From NCBI RefSeq assembly GCF_012163155.1, contig NZ_JAAVUN010000024.1, positions 1-36,775 on the forward strand: DNA of 36,775 nucleotides, read 5' to 3'. The DNA is from Kocuria subflava. Its GTDB lineage: Bacteria; Actinomycetota; Actinomycetes; Actinomycetales; Micrococcaceae. Position 1 is the first letter of the stretch; every line of letters begins with the position of its first letter. The position numbers and the translations under genes were made by a program. This document shows, piece by piece, positions 7,783 through 17,365 of this stretch. The notes under the pieces were generated by a model, which saw only the letters and a program-made list of their open reading frames with translations, searched no databases and had not been told where the DNA came from.

Positions 7783-9071
7783 CACGGAGAACCATGACGG
7801 CGGGCAGGCGGGCGAACACGACGTAACAGTCCCACTGCCACCACATGAGCCACGGCACCACCCAGAACCAACCACGGTGTGAGCAGGAAACGAATTTCCA
7901 GAACGGCGGGCACCACCACCAGCACCAGCGCGATCAGAACTGGCAGCCAAGTCACCGGAGAACGGGAGTCAACCGAGGATCTGGCCTCCACCGAACCCGC
8001 CAGAGACACCACCGCCAGAACGGCCACCCAACAGATCGCGGCCAACGGCACACGCCACAACCACCACGCAGCGCTGTCCACGGCAGGTTCCGGCCCACCC
8101 ACAAGCCACCACACGGCCATGACACACACGATCACCGGCAGGTGCCACAGGTAGAGGGTGACCGGCCGGGACCCGATCACCCACGCCACGGTCTGAATGG
8201 GCTTGTGACGCATCAGCCGATCCAAGAGCGGGGTGAGCAACTGCAGCAGGCACGCTTGGCTGAGCCCCAGCAGGAACAGGGCCATGGTGGGTGGGTTGAG
8301 ATTGGTCAGCATGTCCCGGGACCACGCAGGCATGGACGTCAACACCGCAAGTCCCAGGTATCCGGCCGCAGCCATGACCACCAGGAGCCAGGGTGGACAC
8401 CGCCCAAAAGTTCCGTCAGCACGCAAATACCCCAGTTGGTGAATGGCCACCCAGACAGGGCCCAGCCCCAACAGACCCCACCAGGGCTGACCGGTACCGA
8501 CCCGAATCAGTTCCACCATGACCACCGCCGCCAACAACACCCCCAGGCTCAGGTACGGACGACGCCGGTGGGCCGCCGTCGTCAGAGGAACTGCAGCCAT
8601 GCACAGCCCATAGGCACCCAGGAACCACAGGTGCATGCCGATGCCGGGAAGTGCTGCGTTGACGTAGTCCGACGGCGCACCCACAACGCGCGCCGCACCG
8701 TAGGCAAGGGCCAGAAACACCCACAGGGCGGCCGCCGGTTGGGCAAGCTTCAGCAATCGGGCTCGGACCCAGCCTGCAGGTGACGTGGAATCGCGTCCGT
8801 GGTGGGTGCTGCGGGCCCGATTCCAGGACACCGCGGATGCATAACCTCCCACCACAAAAAACAGCGGCATGATCTGCACCAACCACGTCACCCACCAGAA
8901 CCAGGGGTAGAGCGTGGGCACCATGACGTTGGAGACCCCACCCGTTGCGGGATCAGTCACCAAGGTGACCAGCAAAATGTGGGCACACACCACAAAGGCC
9001 AGAGCCGCCACACGGGCGGCATCCACCGCCAGGTCTCGGCCGGCAAGCCGTGGATCCACGGATCCGGCCAT
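7779..9071 (-). CDS. Acyltransferase 3 family integral membrane protein
   Basis: The 430-residue protein has about ten hydrophobic helices and the acyltransferase-3 (OafA-like) N-terminal signature: Arg20 and His31 spaced R-x10-H at the first membrane segment (RVAALAFVVCAH). Such enzymes move acetyl or other acyl groups across or at the membrane to sugars, peptidoglycan, lipids or antibiotics; the acceptor is not predictable here. There is no SGNH domain fused to the C-terminus. The ATG at 9071 is preferred because AGGGGAACAGGAC lies directly upstream; the frame continues further upstream without family similarity. It is followed by the met promoter, which overlaps its end. Confidence 0.82.
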   Translation of the reverse strand: MAGSVDPRLAGRDLAVDAARVAALAFVVCAHILLVTLVTDPATGGVSNVMVPTLYPWFWWVTWLVQIMPLFFVVGGYASAVSWNRARSTHHGRDSTSPAGWVRARLLKLAQPAAALWVFLALAYGAARVVGAPSDYVNAALPGIGMHLWFLGAYGLCMAAVPLTTAAHRRRPYLSLGVLLAAVVMVELIRVGTGQPWWGLLGLGPVWVAIHQLGYLRADGTFGRCPPWLLVVMAAAGYLGLAVLTSMPAWSRDMLTNLNPPTMALFLLGLSQACLLQLLTPLLDRLMRHKPIQTVAWVIGSRPVTLYLWHLPVIVCVMAVWWLVGGPEPAVDSAAWWLWRVPLAAICWVAVLAVVSLAGSVEARSSVDSRSPVTWLPVLIALVLVVVPAVLEIRFLLTPWLVLGGAVAHVVAVGLLRRVRPPARRHGSPC

Positions 9072-9484
9072 GTCCTGTTCCCCTCTGATCGGATGCACTC
9101 CGGGCGGTGACCTGAGAAGTCTGTCAAACACGGTCACCCGAGACCCCACGCAACCCCCATGTGACGTGCTGGAAATAGCCCGGACGCCAACCCGCACCAG
9201 GGGTGCCATTCCGTCAGACCGCCAGACACAACCAACGGCATATGAGCTTGTCACCGTCTCGTTACTCAAAAGTAGTTGTCATGTCCACATGTGGGGTAAT
9301 TCACCTTGCAACAACCCTGTACGGAGGCCATTGCGGTGGCCTAGTCTTGAGGTGGGTTGCGTTCCACAACGGCGTCGACACACCCCTGTGCCCGGCACCT
9401 GAATGGGTGCCTTCACCACCGTCCGTCCGGACCGGTCACCCACGAACGCCCACACGCAACACCCACCCCCATGGAGTTGAGAAG
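9072..9484. other. Gene-free divergent intergenic region
   Basis: This 413-nt region separates the acyltransferase gene from the divergent zinc-ribbon gene. I see no convincing gene in it. It contains a perfect 10-bp palindrome CCACATGTGG (9285-9294) just after TTGTCA, a small inverted repeat GGCCA/TGGCC (9326-9341) and a -10-like TAGTCT (9342-9347). These could be promoter and operator elements for either gene, but no -35/-10 pair of good spacing was found. Confidence 0.5.
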
Positions 9485-9919
9485 ATGCCAACCTCCTCAC
9501 AGCGCACGGCTCGGCTTGGCTCGCCGAACTCGAGCAGCAGTGACCTGCGGGCACCTGAGTGCCAACAGTGCACCACGGACTATTACCTCAAGTTCATGGC
9601 GATCGTGCCCACGGCAACCGCCACCTCCGCCCCTGCACGCAGCACCGGTATCAAGAAATTCCGGGACATGATCAGCGCATTGCGCTCCAGCGCCGCTGAA
9701 TCCGTGCCCGGCGGGACCGTGAAGTACTTCTGCCAAAAATGTGGTGCCTTCAACCACCATGAGTTCCCGCGCGGTTGGGAACCGGCAACCCACGAGCTGA
9801 GCCCCACGGAAGTTGAGCAACTGCCCACCGTCTACGTGGGTCCTGGGGAATCACGGCAAGTTCGTGAGATCCCCGAGCTGCTGCGGCGCGCCCGCCACCG
9901 CGTGGCCGCCTCCGCCTGA
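9485..9919 (+). CDS. Small zinc-ribbon protein of unknown function
   Basis: This 144-residue protein is not recognised. It has two CxxC pairs, Cys26/Cys29 (ECQQC) and Cys83/Cys86 (FCQKCGAFNHHEF), with nearby His91 and His92. The arrangement looks like a split zinc ribbon. No signal peptide or membrane segment is visible. The ATG at 9485 follows GGAGTTGAGAAG, a plausible ribosome-binding site. It precedes the sulfoquinovose synthase gene on the same strand with a 125-nt gap, so cotranscription is possible but unproven. Confidence 0.65.
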   Translation: MPTSSQRTARLGSPNSSSSDLRAPECQQCTTDYYLKFMAIVPTATATSAPARSTGIKKFRDMISALRSSAAESVPGGTVKYFCQKCGAFNHHEFPRGWEPATHELSPTEVEQLPTVYVGPGESRQVREIPELLRRARHRVAASA

Positions 9920-10044
9920 AACCGCCGCCAACAGTCAGCTGTCTGCCAGAATTGGCACAGCAGAAGCCTGGCACCACCTGCCTACGCTGCTGCGTGACCT
10001 CCACTCGCACCTGCGGGTGACCGGCCGGCTGAAACGGAGACCAA

Positions 10045-11298
10045 GTGAAGATCGCAATCCTGGGTGGCGACGGATTCTGCGGCTGGCCTGCGGCCCTGCA
10101 CCTGTCCAACCAGGGCCACGAAATCACGATCGTGGACAACCTGTCCCGCCGCCGGATCGACGACGAACTCGGTGCGCAGTCCCTGACTCCGATCCGCCCG
10201 CTGGATGAACGACTCAACGCGTGGCAGGAACTGTCCGGACGCACCATCACCCACGTAGATCTGGATGTGGCCCAGGACTACGACGGCCTGTTGGCATTTC
10301 TCCAAGACCAAGGCCCCGATGCCGTGGTCCACTTTGCCGAACAGCGCGCGGCACCGTATTCCATGAAGAACGCGCGGACCAAGCGCTACACGGTGGACAA
10401 CAACGTCAACGCCACACACAACCTGCTGGCAGCGATCGTGGAAGCAGACCGGGACGTCCACGTGGTCCACCTGGGCACCATGGGCGTCTACGGATACGGC
10501 ACGGCCGGGATGAAGATCCCGGAGGGCTACCTGGATGTGGAGATCCCCCACGAGGGTCAGCAGAACATTGAGACCCAGATTCTGTACCCCACCAACCCGG
10601 GGTCGATCTACCACATGACAAAGTCCTTGGATCAGCTGCTGTTCGCCTTCTACGCCAAGAACGACCGCGTGCGGATCACGGACCTCCACCAGGGCATCAT
10701 TTGGGGCACCAACACCGCAGAGACTCTCAAGGACGAGCGACTGATCAACCGCTTCGACTACGACGGCGACTACGGCACCGTGCTCAACCGGTTCCTCATG
10801 CAAGCTGCCGTGGGGTACCCCCTGACCGTGCACGGAACCGGCGGACAGACCCGTGCTTTCATCCACGTGCAGGACATGGTCCGCTGCGTGGAGATCGCGT
10901 TGAACAACCCGCCTGCCGTGGGTGATCGTGTGATGATCCTGAACCAGATGACGGAAACGCACCGGGTCCGCGACCTTGCCGAACTGGTGGGCCGTATCTC
11001 CGGGGCCACTGTGGAGATGGTGCCCAACCCACGTCAGGAATCTGCGGAGAACGATCTCCACGTCACCAATGACACGTTCCTGGACCTGGGCCTGCAACCC
11101 ACCACCCTGTCCGAGGGCCTGTTGTTGGAAGTGGAGGAGACCGCCCGGCGCTACGCACACCGCGCGGATCTGGCCAAGATCCCGGCCACCTCCCTGTGGA
11201 ACCGGCGCACCCACGCGGGCATCCCGGCGTCGTTGACCGGGGCCGACCACGACGGCGCAGAGGCCGGCTCCGCTTCCAGCACCGCAGCCGGGAACTGA
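10045..11298 (+). CDS. sqdB: UDP-sulfoquinovose synthase
   Basis: The 417-residue protein is an extended SDR nucleotide-sugar enzyme closely matching the SQD1/SqdB family, which makes UDP-sulfoquinovose from UDP-glucose and sulfite with NAD+. Family-specific segments are IAILGGDGFCGWPAALHL at the N-terminal Rossmann loop, DNLSRR and ESLTPI-like QSLTPI, HFAEQRAAPYSM, LGTMGVYG with Thr145, and the catalytic YHMTK with Tyr189 and Lys193. NRFLMQAAVGYPLTVHG and GGQTRAFIHVQD are also characteristic. These segments distinguish it from ordinary UDP-glucose 4-epimerases. The GTG start has CGGAGA 6 nt upstream. A glycosyltransferase starts 10 nt after its stop, which indicates an operon for a sulfoquinovosyl lipid or glycan. 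Confidence 0.9.
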   Translation: MKIAILGGDGFCGWPAALHLSNQGHEITIVDNLSRRRIDDELGAQSLTPIRPLDERLNAWQELSGRTITHVDLDVAQDYDGLLAFLQDQGPDAVVHFAEQRAAPYSMKNARTKRYTVDNNVNATHNLLAAIVEADRDVHVVHLGTMGVYGYGTAGMKIPEGYLDVEIPHEGQQNIETQILYPTNPGSIYHMTKSLDQLLFAFYAKNDRVRITDLHQGIIWGTNTAETLKDERLINRFDYDGDYGTVLNRFLMQAAVGYPLTVHGTGGQTRAFIHVQDMVRCVEIALNNPPAVGDRVMILNQMTETHRVRDLAELVGRISGATVEMVPNPRQESAENDLHVTNDTFLDLGLQPTTLSEGLLLEVEETARRYAHRADLAKIPATSLWNRRTHAGIPASLTGADHDGAEAGSASSTAAGN

Positions 11299-11308
11299 AG
11301 CCGCTGAC

Positions 11309-12517
11309 GTGAGGATCGCGCTCTACACGGAGGTGTTCCTCCCCAAGATCGACGGTGTGGTCACCCGCATCCTGCGCACCCTGGAGAACCTGGAATCCCT
11401 GGGTCACGAGGTGGTGGTGTTCGCGCCCGGACACCCACCAGCCACTTATGCAGGCCACACGGTGGTTCCGGTGCATTCGGTCTCCTTCAAGCCCTGGTAT
11501 CCGGAGATCAAGTTGGGGCTGCCCACCAGTCGGATTGCCACCACCATGGCCCAGTTCCGGCCGGAGATCGTCCACGCCGTGAACCCCATCTGGCTGGCCG
11601 CTTACGGCGTGCTCTCCGCGCGCCGACGTGACCTCCCGCTGCTGTCCTCCTTCCACACCGACGTCCCTCATTACGCAGATGCCCTGGGGCTGCACCTGCT
11701 GCGCCCCTCCTCCGAAACCTGGTTGCGGTGGCTGCACAACCAGTCCGAGGTCAACCTGTGCACCTCAGGGCCCATGGTGGACCGTGCCCGCTCGGTGGGC
11801 GTGCGCGACGTCGATCTGTGGCCCAAAGCCGTGGACACAGTGGGTTACCACCCCTCCCGCGCCGACCGCAGCCTGCGGTCCCGGTTGACGGACGGGCACC
11901 CGGAGGATCCGTTGATCGTGTACGTGGGCCGGGTGTCCAAGGAGAAGAATCTTGACCAGCTGATCGAACCCATGCGCAGGCTCCCGCACGCACGCCTGGC
12001 GATCGTGGGATCAGGCCCCCACAAGGACCAACTGGAGAAGCAGTTCGCCGGGACCAACACCGTGTTCACCGGGTACATGTCCGGAACTGAACTGGCCGCC
12101 GCCTACGCCACTGCCGATGTCTTTGCCTTCCCGTCCCAATCGGAAACCCTGGGCCTGGTGGCCCTGGAGGCCTTCGCCTCCGGGGTTCCCGTGGTGGGCG
12201 CCCGCGCCGGCGGCATCCCCTTTGTGATCGACGACGGCCAGACCGGTTTCCTGGTGGAGCCGGGCAACCCTCAGGATCTGACCGCACGCCTGGCCCAACT
12301 GATCGAGGATCCTGAGCTACGCGCCCGCATGGGTGCTGCGGCACGCGCAGAGGCGGTCAAGCACTCCTGGGACGCTTCAACTCGTAAGCTGGTTGACTAT
12401 TACGAGCTGGCGATTGAGCGGCATCAGCAGCGCCATGTTCCACCTGGGCCCTTCCTCAAGGCCTTTGGATCAGCGGAGCACCGCACGCTCAGATTGCCGC
12501 GGCGTCGTCGTCCATGA
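11309..12517 (+). CDS. sqdX: GT4-family glycosyltransferase, SqdX-like (sulfoquinovosyltransferase)
   Basis: The 402-residue protein is a two-domain GT-B enzyme. The N-terminal acceptor domain begins with [19 protein letters not shown], as in SqdX/MgtA/PimB-type enzymes. The donor domain contains [16 protein letters not shown] and the E-x7-E motif in [18 protein letters not shown]. Because the gene lies directly behind a UDP-sulfoquinovose synthase gene, the likely reaction is transfer of sulfoquinovose from UDP to diacylglycerol, giving the sulfolipid SQDG. Mannosyl- or glucosyl-transfer to diacylglycerol would have the same fold, so the specificity is inferred from context. The GTG start follows the sqdB stop by 10 nt. 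The C-terminus ends in an Arg-rich tail. Confidence 0.78.
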   Translation: MRIALYTEVFLPKIDGVVTRILRTLENLESLGHEVVVFAPGHPPATYAGHTVVPVHSVSFKPWYPEIKLGLPTSRIATTMAQFRPEIVHAVNPIWLAAYGVLSARRRDLPLLSSFHTDVPHYADALGLHLLRPSSETWLRWLHNQSEVNLCTSGPMVDRARSVGVRDVDLWPKAVDTVGYHPSRADRSLRSRLTDGHPEDPLIVYVGRVSKEKNLDQLIEPMRRLPHARLAIVGSGPHKDQLEKQFAGTNTVFTGYMSGTELAAAYATADVFAFPSQSETLGLVALEAFASGVPVVGARAGGIPFVIDDGQTGFLVEPGNPQDLTARLAQLIEDPELRARMGAAARAEAVKHSWDASTRKLVDYYELAIERHQQRHVPPGPFLKAFGSAEHRTLRLPRRRRP

Positions 12518-12550
12518 CCGGACCCGGCCCAAAACTGTAGGGGGAGATCC

Positions 12551-13583
12551 ATATCAGGCAGAAGTGTCAGATGGGCATGTCCAATGATTGCGGCCCTGGC
12601 TCTGACGGCGTGCGGCAGCAGCGACCGGCAACCTGAGGAGGACCCCTACCCGTCCTCCGTGACCACCGCGGAGGCCACTGAGCAGAACCTTCAGTACCGG
12701 GCGCTGCCGGCCACCTGCATGTTGGAAGCCCAGTGGTGACGGTCTGAGCCCGGAGCAGGTCGAAGAGGCCGAGCAGAGCGATCACGACGTCGTGGCGCCG
12801 TGGCTGCAGGGCCAGGAGGACCAGAGCATGGAAGAAGCCCTGGAGGCTGCCGTTGAGGGGGCCCGGGCCGATCTGCAGACCGAAATCGGTGTGGCGGTCA
12901 CCAACCACAGCAGCGGTCAGACCGTGGAAATCAACCAGGACTCCGAAGTTCGCGCCGCAAGCCTGTCCAAGGTGGCGGTGGCCCTGAGCCACCTGCGTCA
13001 TCTCAAGGAGACTGACGAACCACTCACCCCGCACAACCGAGGGTTGCTGGAGGACTCACTGGTCCACAGCGGCAACGAATCCACAGCTTTGCTGTTCGAC
13101 AGCCTGGGCGAGGACGACGACGCCGCAGCCACCGAGCTCACCCGGACCCACCGAATGTTGGGGGCCACCAGAACGGCCGCCGATGGCGGCTGGGGCACGG
13201 AAACCACCACTGCTGCCGATCAAAGCAAGGTGTTGACCGCCCTGGGGCAGACCCCGGACTGGGTGCGCCAGGAGGACATGGAGGTCATCCGAGAGTTCAT
13301 GAGCCCTGAACTCGGCTACCCCAGCTACACCCAGCAGTTCGGCGTGGGTGTCCTGGCAGAATCCCAGAGCACACCCGAGTCAACTCACGTCACCGAGGTG
13401 GTCGTGAAGAACGGGTGGTTGCCCAACGACGACGGACGCCGGAACGTGGGCACCATGGGGCAGTCCACCATCAACGGGGAAGTCCACGACATCGCAATCA
13501 CCACTTTCGGTGCGCCCAACCCTGAATGCGGTTACGACATCCTGGATGACCTGGTGTTGATCATCGCCGACAAGGTGCAGTGA
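12551..13583 (+). pseudogene. Decayed class A beta-lactamase-like serine hydrolase lipoprotein
   Basis: The 3' part (from about 12735) reads as a class A beta-lactamase/PBP-like serine hydrolase: SLSK for the SxxK nucleophile, HSGN in place of SDN, and VKNG in place of KTG. The 5' part is in another frame. It would start at ATA 12551, just after a strong GGGGGAG, and give a good lipoprotein signal ending in ALTAC (Cys at 12611-12613), then an acidic linker, and stop at TGA 12737. Skipping one base near 12734 joins the two frames seamlessly. So the start codon appears mutated and there is a +1 shift. Translation of the 3' part alone from GTG 12792 (263 residues) would give a cytosolic protein. 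Sequencing error is an alternative. Confidence 0.7.
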
Positions 13584-13635
13584 CGGCCTCCTGCCTGCGT
13601 GCGGCGGGGGCCGGTGAGAGGTCCAACTGACGTCC

Positions 13636-14703
13636 TCAGACAGCAGTGGAACCAGCCGTGGGAGTGGTGGCGTCACGCACCTCACCCACCAGTTCCTCCA
13701 ACACGTCCTCCAGGGCCACGATTGACGGCTGGCCACTGCGAGCGTGCGGGCCGTCCACCAGAGCCAGGTGGGCGTTGTTGGCCTGCATCCGACGCATCAC
13801 GTTCTGCAGCTTGGCCTCCTCCGGAACCCGACCCAAGGCGTGCATGATGCTGCGGTCAAAGGGTTTGTCCCGGTCCTCCGGGCCAACACCCAGCACGTCC
13901 TTGGTGTGGATGTAACCCTGCAAACCGCCGTCAGGGCCCACCACCGGGAACCGGGAAAAGCCAGTTTCTGCGGTCATCTGCTCGATCTGCGCGTTGGTGG
14001 CGCGGTGATCAATGGTGCGGATCTGCTCAAAATTGATGGCCACATCCGCAGCCGTCAAGGCCTCGAACTGCAAGGCTCCGGTGAGCAGGCGAATCTCGTC
14101 AGCATCCAACAGCCCCACGCGCCCGGACTCGGCCACGAATCCCGCCACCTCGTCCGAGGTGAAGGCCGAGGCGACCTCGTCCTTGGGGGTGGCCCGCAGG
14201 ACGTGGCGCACCACCAGGTTGGCCAAGCTGTTCATCAACCAGATCACCGGGCGCAGCACCACCACAAAGATCCGCAGGACCGGGCCCAGCAGCAACGCTG
14301 AGGCAGCAGGCTGCGCGATGGCGATGTTCTTGGGCACCATTTCACCGATCACCATGTGCAGGAAGGTGACCAGCAACAATGCGATCACCAAGGCAATCGG
14401 ATGGATCAGGAAGCCGGGCACACCCATGGCCTCGAAGGCGGGCTCGATCATGTGGGCAATGGCGGGCTCGCCCACGGAACCGATCAGCAGCGAGCACGCT
14501 GTGATGCCCAGCTGGGTGGCGGCCAAGGACGTGGAAACGTCCTCAATGCCCTTCAGCGCGGAGCGGGCGGAACGGGAACCGTCCGCGGCGCGGGGCTCCA
14601 ACTGGTCACGGCGCGCCGAGACCATGGCGAACTCCGCACCCACAAAAAATGCGTTGCCCAACAACAGGAGCAGCAACACCAGAATGGCGGTGGCATCATT
14701 CAT
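13636..14703 (-). CDS. CNNM/DUF21 membrane protein with CBS pair (CorC/HlyC family)
   Basis: The 355-residue protein has an N-terminal DUF21 (CNNM) membrane domain of about 185 residues, including the family segments GNAFFVGAEFAMVSARRDQLE and LAATQLGITACSL, followed by a CBS pair (about 205-330). It lacks the C-terminal CorC_HlyC domain. Related proteins act in Mg2+ or Co2+ export or sensing, and are often misnamed hemolysins. Its ATG overlaps the stop of the paralogue upstream in an ATGA, so the two are translationally coupled and may form a heteromer. It is convergent with the decayed serine hydrolase. Confidence 0.85.
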   Translation of the reverse strand: MNDATAILVLLLLLLGNAFFVGAEFAMVSARRDQLEPRAADGSRSARSALKGIEDVSTSLAATQLGITACSLLIGSVGEPAIAHMIEPAFEAMGVPGFLIHPIALVIALLLVTFLHMVIGEMVPKNIAIAQPAASALLLGPVLRIFVVVLRPVIWLMNSLANLVVRHVLRATPKDEVASAFTSDEVAGFVAESGRVGLLDADEIRLLTGALQFEALTAADVAINFEQIRTIDHRATNAQIEQMTAETGFSRFPVVGPDGGLQGYIHTKDVLGVGPEDRDKPFDRSIMHALGRVPEEAKLQNVMRRMQANNAHLALVDGPHARSGQPSIVALEDVLEELVGEVRDATTPTAGSTAV

Positions 14704-16229
14704 CGGGCGTCCTCCTCCGACCTGGTTGCGGCATCCTCCGACAGGGTTGCAGCGTCCTCCGACATGACTGCCGTTTCTGCAGGCGCCGGTCCTTCTGCCG
14801 ATGTGGCGGGTTCTTCAGCGTCCTCCACGGTGTCGTACTGCACCAGGGTCTCGTCCGAGTCCTTGTCCTCAGGCTCCTGAGGAAGTCGATTCACAATCAC
14901 ACGTTCCACGCGGTACTGGTCCATGGCACCGACCCGCAGGGACAGCCGCCCCTGGGTGGGGAGGTCGTCGTCGTCGCGGTGTTCATGGTCCGTGCCGTCA
15001 ATGACCACTTCATCACCGACCTCTGGGAGGCGGTCCAGCATTTCGCCGATCAGCCCACCCAGGGTGTCGGTCTCCTCGCCCTCAGGGAGGTCGAGCTTGA
15101 CGATGTCCCCGAGCTCATCAGGGCGCAGCAAACCGGAGACCACAATGGATCCGTCCCGGCGCCTGCGGAACTTGGAGAGTGTGGTGTCCTGTTCGTCGTC
15201 GATCTCCCCCACGATTTCCTCGATGAGGTCCTCAAGGGTCACGATCCCGGCCGTTCCACCGTACTCATCCACCACAATCGCGATCTGAAGGCCTGGCTGG
15301 CGCAGTTCACGCAGCAGAGGGTCCAAGGTCATGGATTCGGAAACCACGGTGGCTTCACGAGCAATCGAATGAGCAGGGGTGGTGGCGCGCTGCTCCAACG
15401 GCACGCCCAGGGCATCCTTGAAGTGCACCACGGCCACAATGTCGTCAACGCTGTCGCCCATGACCGGGTAACGGGCGTGACCGGTGCGGGCGGTCAGATC
15501 CAGGACCTCCTGAACGGACTCGTCCTCCACGAACGTCACCCGCGGACGGGGCATCATGACGTCGGCCGCCGTGCGGTCACCGAACTCGATCGAACGGGCC
15601 ACCAGTTCGGCAGTGGCAGCCCCCAGCGTGCCCTCCTCACCGGAACGGGAGACCACCGAGGCCAATTCCTCAGCGGTGCGGGCGTTGGCCACTTCTTCCT
15701 TGGGATCAAAGCCCAACATGCGCAGAATCCAGTTGGCCGATGAGTTCAACAGGTGAACCAGCCACCCGAACAGCAGCATGAACACGTTCTGCGGGCGGAC
15801 CACCAGACGGGAGACCTTGACGGGCTCCGCGATTGCCCAGTTCTTGGGCACCAGTTCACCAAAGACCATCTGGGTGAAGGTCATCAGGACAAAAGCGCCC
15901 GTGGTGCCAATGGCCGCCACAAGACCATCCGGCAGCCCTGTGACACCCAAGCCCTCGGTCAACAACACGCCGACCGACGGTGCAGTCAGGAAGCCGGCCA
16001 CCAGGCTGGAGACCGTGATGCCCAACTGGGCGCCGGAAAGATTGGTGGAGGTGCGCGACAGCGCTTTGTCCACTGCTGCCGCGAGTTTGTCCCCGGCTCC
16101 CACCCGCTCCCGCACGGTGTTGCGGTTCACGGTCAGGTAAGCGAACTCCACCGCCACAAAAATGGCATTGGCGAAAACCAGCAGGAGGACAACGGCCAAC
16201 AGCACCAGAGCTGATCCGATGACGCTCAC
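14700..16229 (-). CDS. CNNM/DUF21-CBS-CorC_HlyC membrane protein
   Basis: The 509-residue protein is the longer paralogue of the next gene. It has the DUF21 domain (residues 1-190; [32 protein letters not shown]), a CBS pair with [20 protein letters not shown] near residues 300-320, and a C-terminal CorC_HlyC domain. The acidic tail ends in imperfect repeats ([18 protein letters not shown]). I chose GTG 16229, which places the first membrane helix at the N-terminus as in the family; a TTG seven codons upstream is also possible. Proteins of this type are linked to divalent cation (Mg2+) homeostasis. The 430 nt upstream hold no other gene. Confidence 0.85.
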   Translation of the reverse strand: MSVIGSALVLLAVVLLLVFANAIFVAVEFAYLTVNRNTVRERVGAGDKLAAAVDKALSRTSTNLSGAQLGITVSSLVAGFLTAPSVGVLLTEGLGVTGLPDGLVAAIGTTGAFVLMTFTQMVFGELVPKNWAIAEPVKVSRLVVRPQNVFMLLFGWLVHLLNSSANWILRMLGFDPKEEVANARTAEELASVVSRSGEEGTLGAATAELVARSIEFGDRTAADVMMPRPRVTFVEDESVQEVLDLTARTGHARYPVMGDSVDDIVAVVHFKDALGVPLEQRATTPAHSIAREATVVSESMTLDPLLRELRQPGLQIAIVVDEYGGTAGIVTLEDLIEEIVGEIDDEQDTTLSKFRRRRDGSIVVSGLLRPDELGDIVKLDLPEGEETDTLGGLIGEMLDRLPEVGDEVVIDGTDHEHRDDDDLPTQGRLSLRVGAMDQYRVERVIVNRLPQEPEDKDSDETLVQYDTVEDAEEPATSAEGPAPAETAVMSEDAATLSEDAATRSEEDAR

Positions 16230-16521
16230 CGAGTCATCACCACCGGGCAAACAGTCACTGGTGAATCATGGGTAGTGCGGGAAGAACTGCGGGATTCAGG
16301 GCGCGAGCTGAAGCTCAAAGCGCAACTTCGATACTCCGCATCTTCCGGTACGGTCACGCGGCGGGCGCCGGGAACCGTCCGGGATGTGTCATGAGGCATG
16401 GAGCCAAGTGTAAGGGATAACAACGTCTACTTCCGATGATGCGTCCATCACGTGGACCAGGGCCGCTTGAGCGCGGCGGTGACGGGGCCGTCGTCGTGAT
16501 GTGAGGGATGGCAACAGGGCC
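16230..16521. other. Gene-free region upstream of the CNNM pair
   Basis: This region lies between the CNNM operon and the terminator of the NlpC/P60 gene and must contain the CNNM promoter. I could not identify a convincing -35/-10 pair or a riboswitch in it. Short open frames present here have no recognisable features. Confidence 0.4.
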
Positions 16522-16561
16522 AAAAACGCGCCAAAGGCGGCGGACCGAGTGGTCCGCCGCC
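16522..16561 (-). terminator. Rho-independent terminator of the NlpC/P60 gene
   Basis: A perfect 11-bp GC-rich stem (16536-16546 with 16551-16561, loop of four bases) lies about 107 nt beyond the NlpC/P60 stop on the minus strand. It is followed on that strand by TTTGGCGCG and then a run of five T. The structure fits an intrinsic terminator. Confidence 0.8.
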
Positions 16562-16667
16562 TCCGGGCAGGACGTCTGAGCGCGGCTCAGCAGTCAGGCG
16601 CTTCACGCGCCGAAGTTGGTGGCCAATGACTGGCCGGTGCCGAACTTCTGATCAGATCCGGGAAGAA

Positions 16668-17357
16668 TCAGGAGAAGGTGGCGTAGTAGTCAACGCTCAT
16701 GTCGGAGACCGGGTGCACCTTGGTGCCCTCGCTCGGGTTCAGAGCGGAGATCATCTCGCCGTTACCCAAGTAAATGCCGATGTGGCCTCCACCGTTCTGC
16801 ACAACCAGGTCGCCCGGCTGGGGGTTGGCGGTGGGGGTACCGGCAGCACCCTGAGCAGCGGCCACGCGGGGCAGCTGGATGCCGTGCTGGGCGTAAACCC
16901 ACTGCACGAAGCCGGAGCAGTCCCAAGCGCCGAAGGAGGTGCCGCCCCAGACGTAGGAGCCGCCCTGGCCCTGCATGGCGGTCCCGGCGATGCCGGAAGC
17001 GTTGGCCACGGACTGGGTGGAGACGCCGGAGGACTGAGCAGCCGGAGCCGGAGCAGCGGACTGAGCAGCCGGAGCGGAGTAGGAGACGGACTGAGCGGCG
17101 GGGGCGGCAGAGGTTGCGCCGTTGCCGTAGGTGTAGTGGGTCACGCCGTTGGCATCGATGGTCCAGGAGTAGTTCCAGCCGGATGCTTCAGCAGCGGAGT
17201 AGTCGAAGCTAGCGGTGTTCGACGGGACGGTGCCGGTGGTGGTGGCACCGGGGACCTCGGCGTAAGCGGAAGCCGGGGCGATGGTGGCGGCGGTGGCGAT
17301 ACCGGCAACAGCGATACCCAGGCCGGCGCGGCGAGCAACAGTCTTGACGTTCTGCAT
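16668..17357 (-). CDS. Secreted NlpC/P60-family peptidoglycan hydrolase
   Basis: The 229-residue protein has a signal peptide (positively charged VARR, hydrophobic stretch, predicted cleavage after ASA or AYA near residue 31-33). An Ala/Ser/Gln/Pro-rich linker with repeated APAAQS follows (about 85-112). The NlpC/P60 domain has catalytic Cys147 in WDCSGFVQWVY, His192 in GGGHIGIYLG and a polar third residue in ALNPSEG. It should cut peptide stems of peptidoglycan (DL-endopeptidase type) outside the cell. The segment NYSWTIDANGVTHYTYG lies before the linker. ATG 17357 has a strong GGAGG 8-9 nt upstream. Expression is expected to respond to c-di-AMP through the riboswitch upstream, as known for several actinobacterial wall hydrolases. 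Confidence 0.92.
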   Translation of the reverse strand: MQNVKTVARRAGLGIAVAGIATAATIAPASAYAEVPGATTTGTVPSNTASFDYSAAEASGWNYSWTIDANGVTHYTYGNGATSAAPAAQSVSYSAPAAQSAAPAPAAQSSGVSTQSVANASGIAGTAMQGQGGSYVWGGTSFGAWDCSGFVQWVYAQHGIQLPRVAAAQGAAGTPTANPQPGDLVVQNGGGHIGIYLGNGEMISALNPSEGTKVHPVSDMSVDYYATFS

Positions 17358-17365
17358 TGGTTTTC

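Noticed and set aside
9285-9294. Palindrome CCACATGTGG as a specific operator
   Set aside because: Ten-base palindromes are expected by chance in a region of this size and no regulator of known motif is adjacent; it is mentioned only as part of the intergenic description.
9982-11250. Long minus-strand open frame opposite sqdB
   Set aside because: Composition (Val/His/Gly-rich) and lack of motifs mark it as antisense to the clear sulfoquinovose synthase.
13636-16229. Hemolysin function for the two CBS proteins
   Set aside because: The name HlyC/CorC is historical; the domains indicate CNNM-type ion transport or sensing, so no toxin role is proposed.
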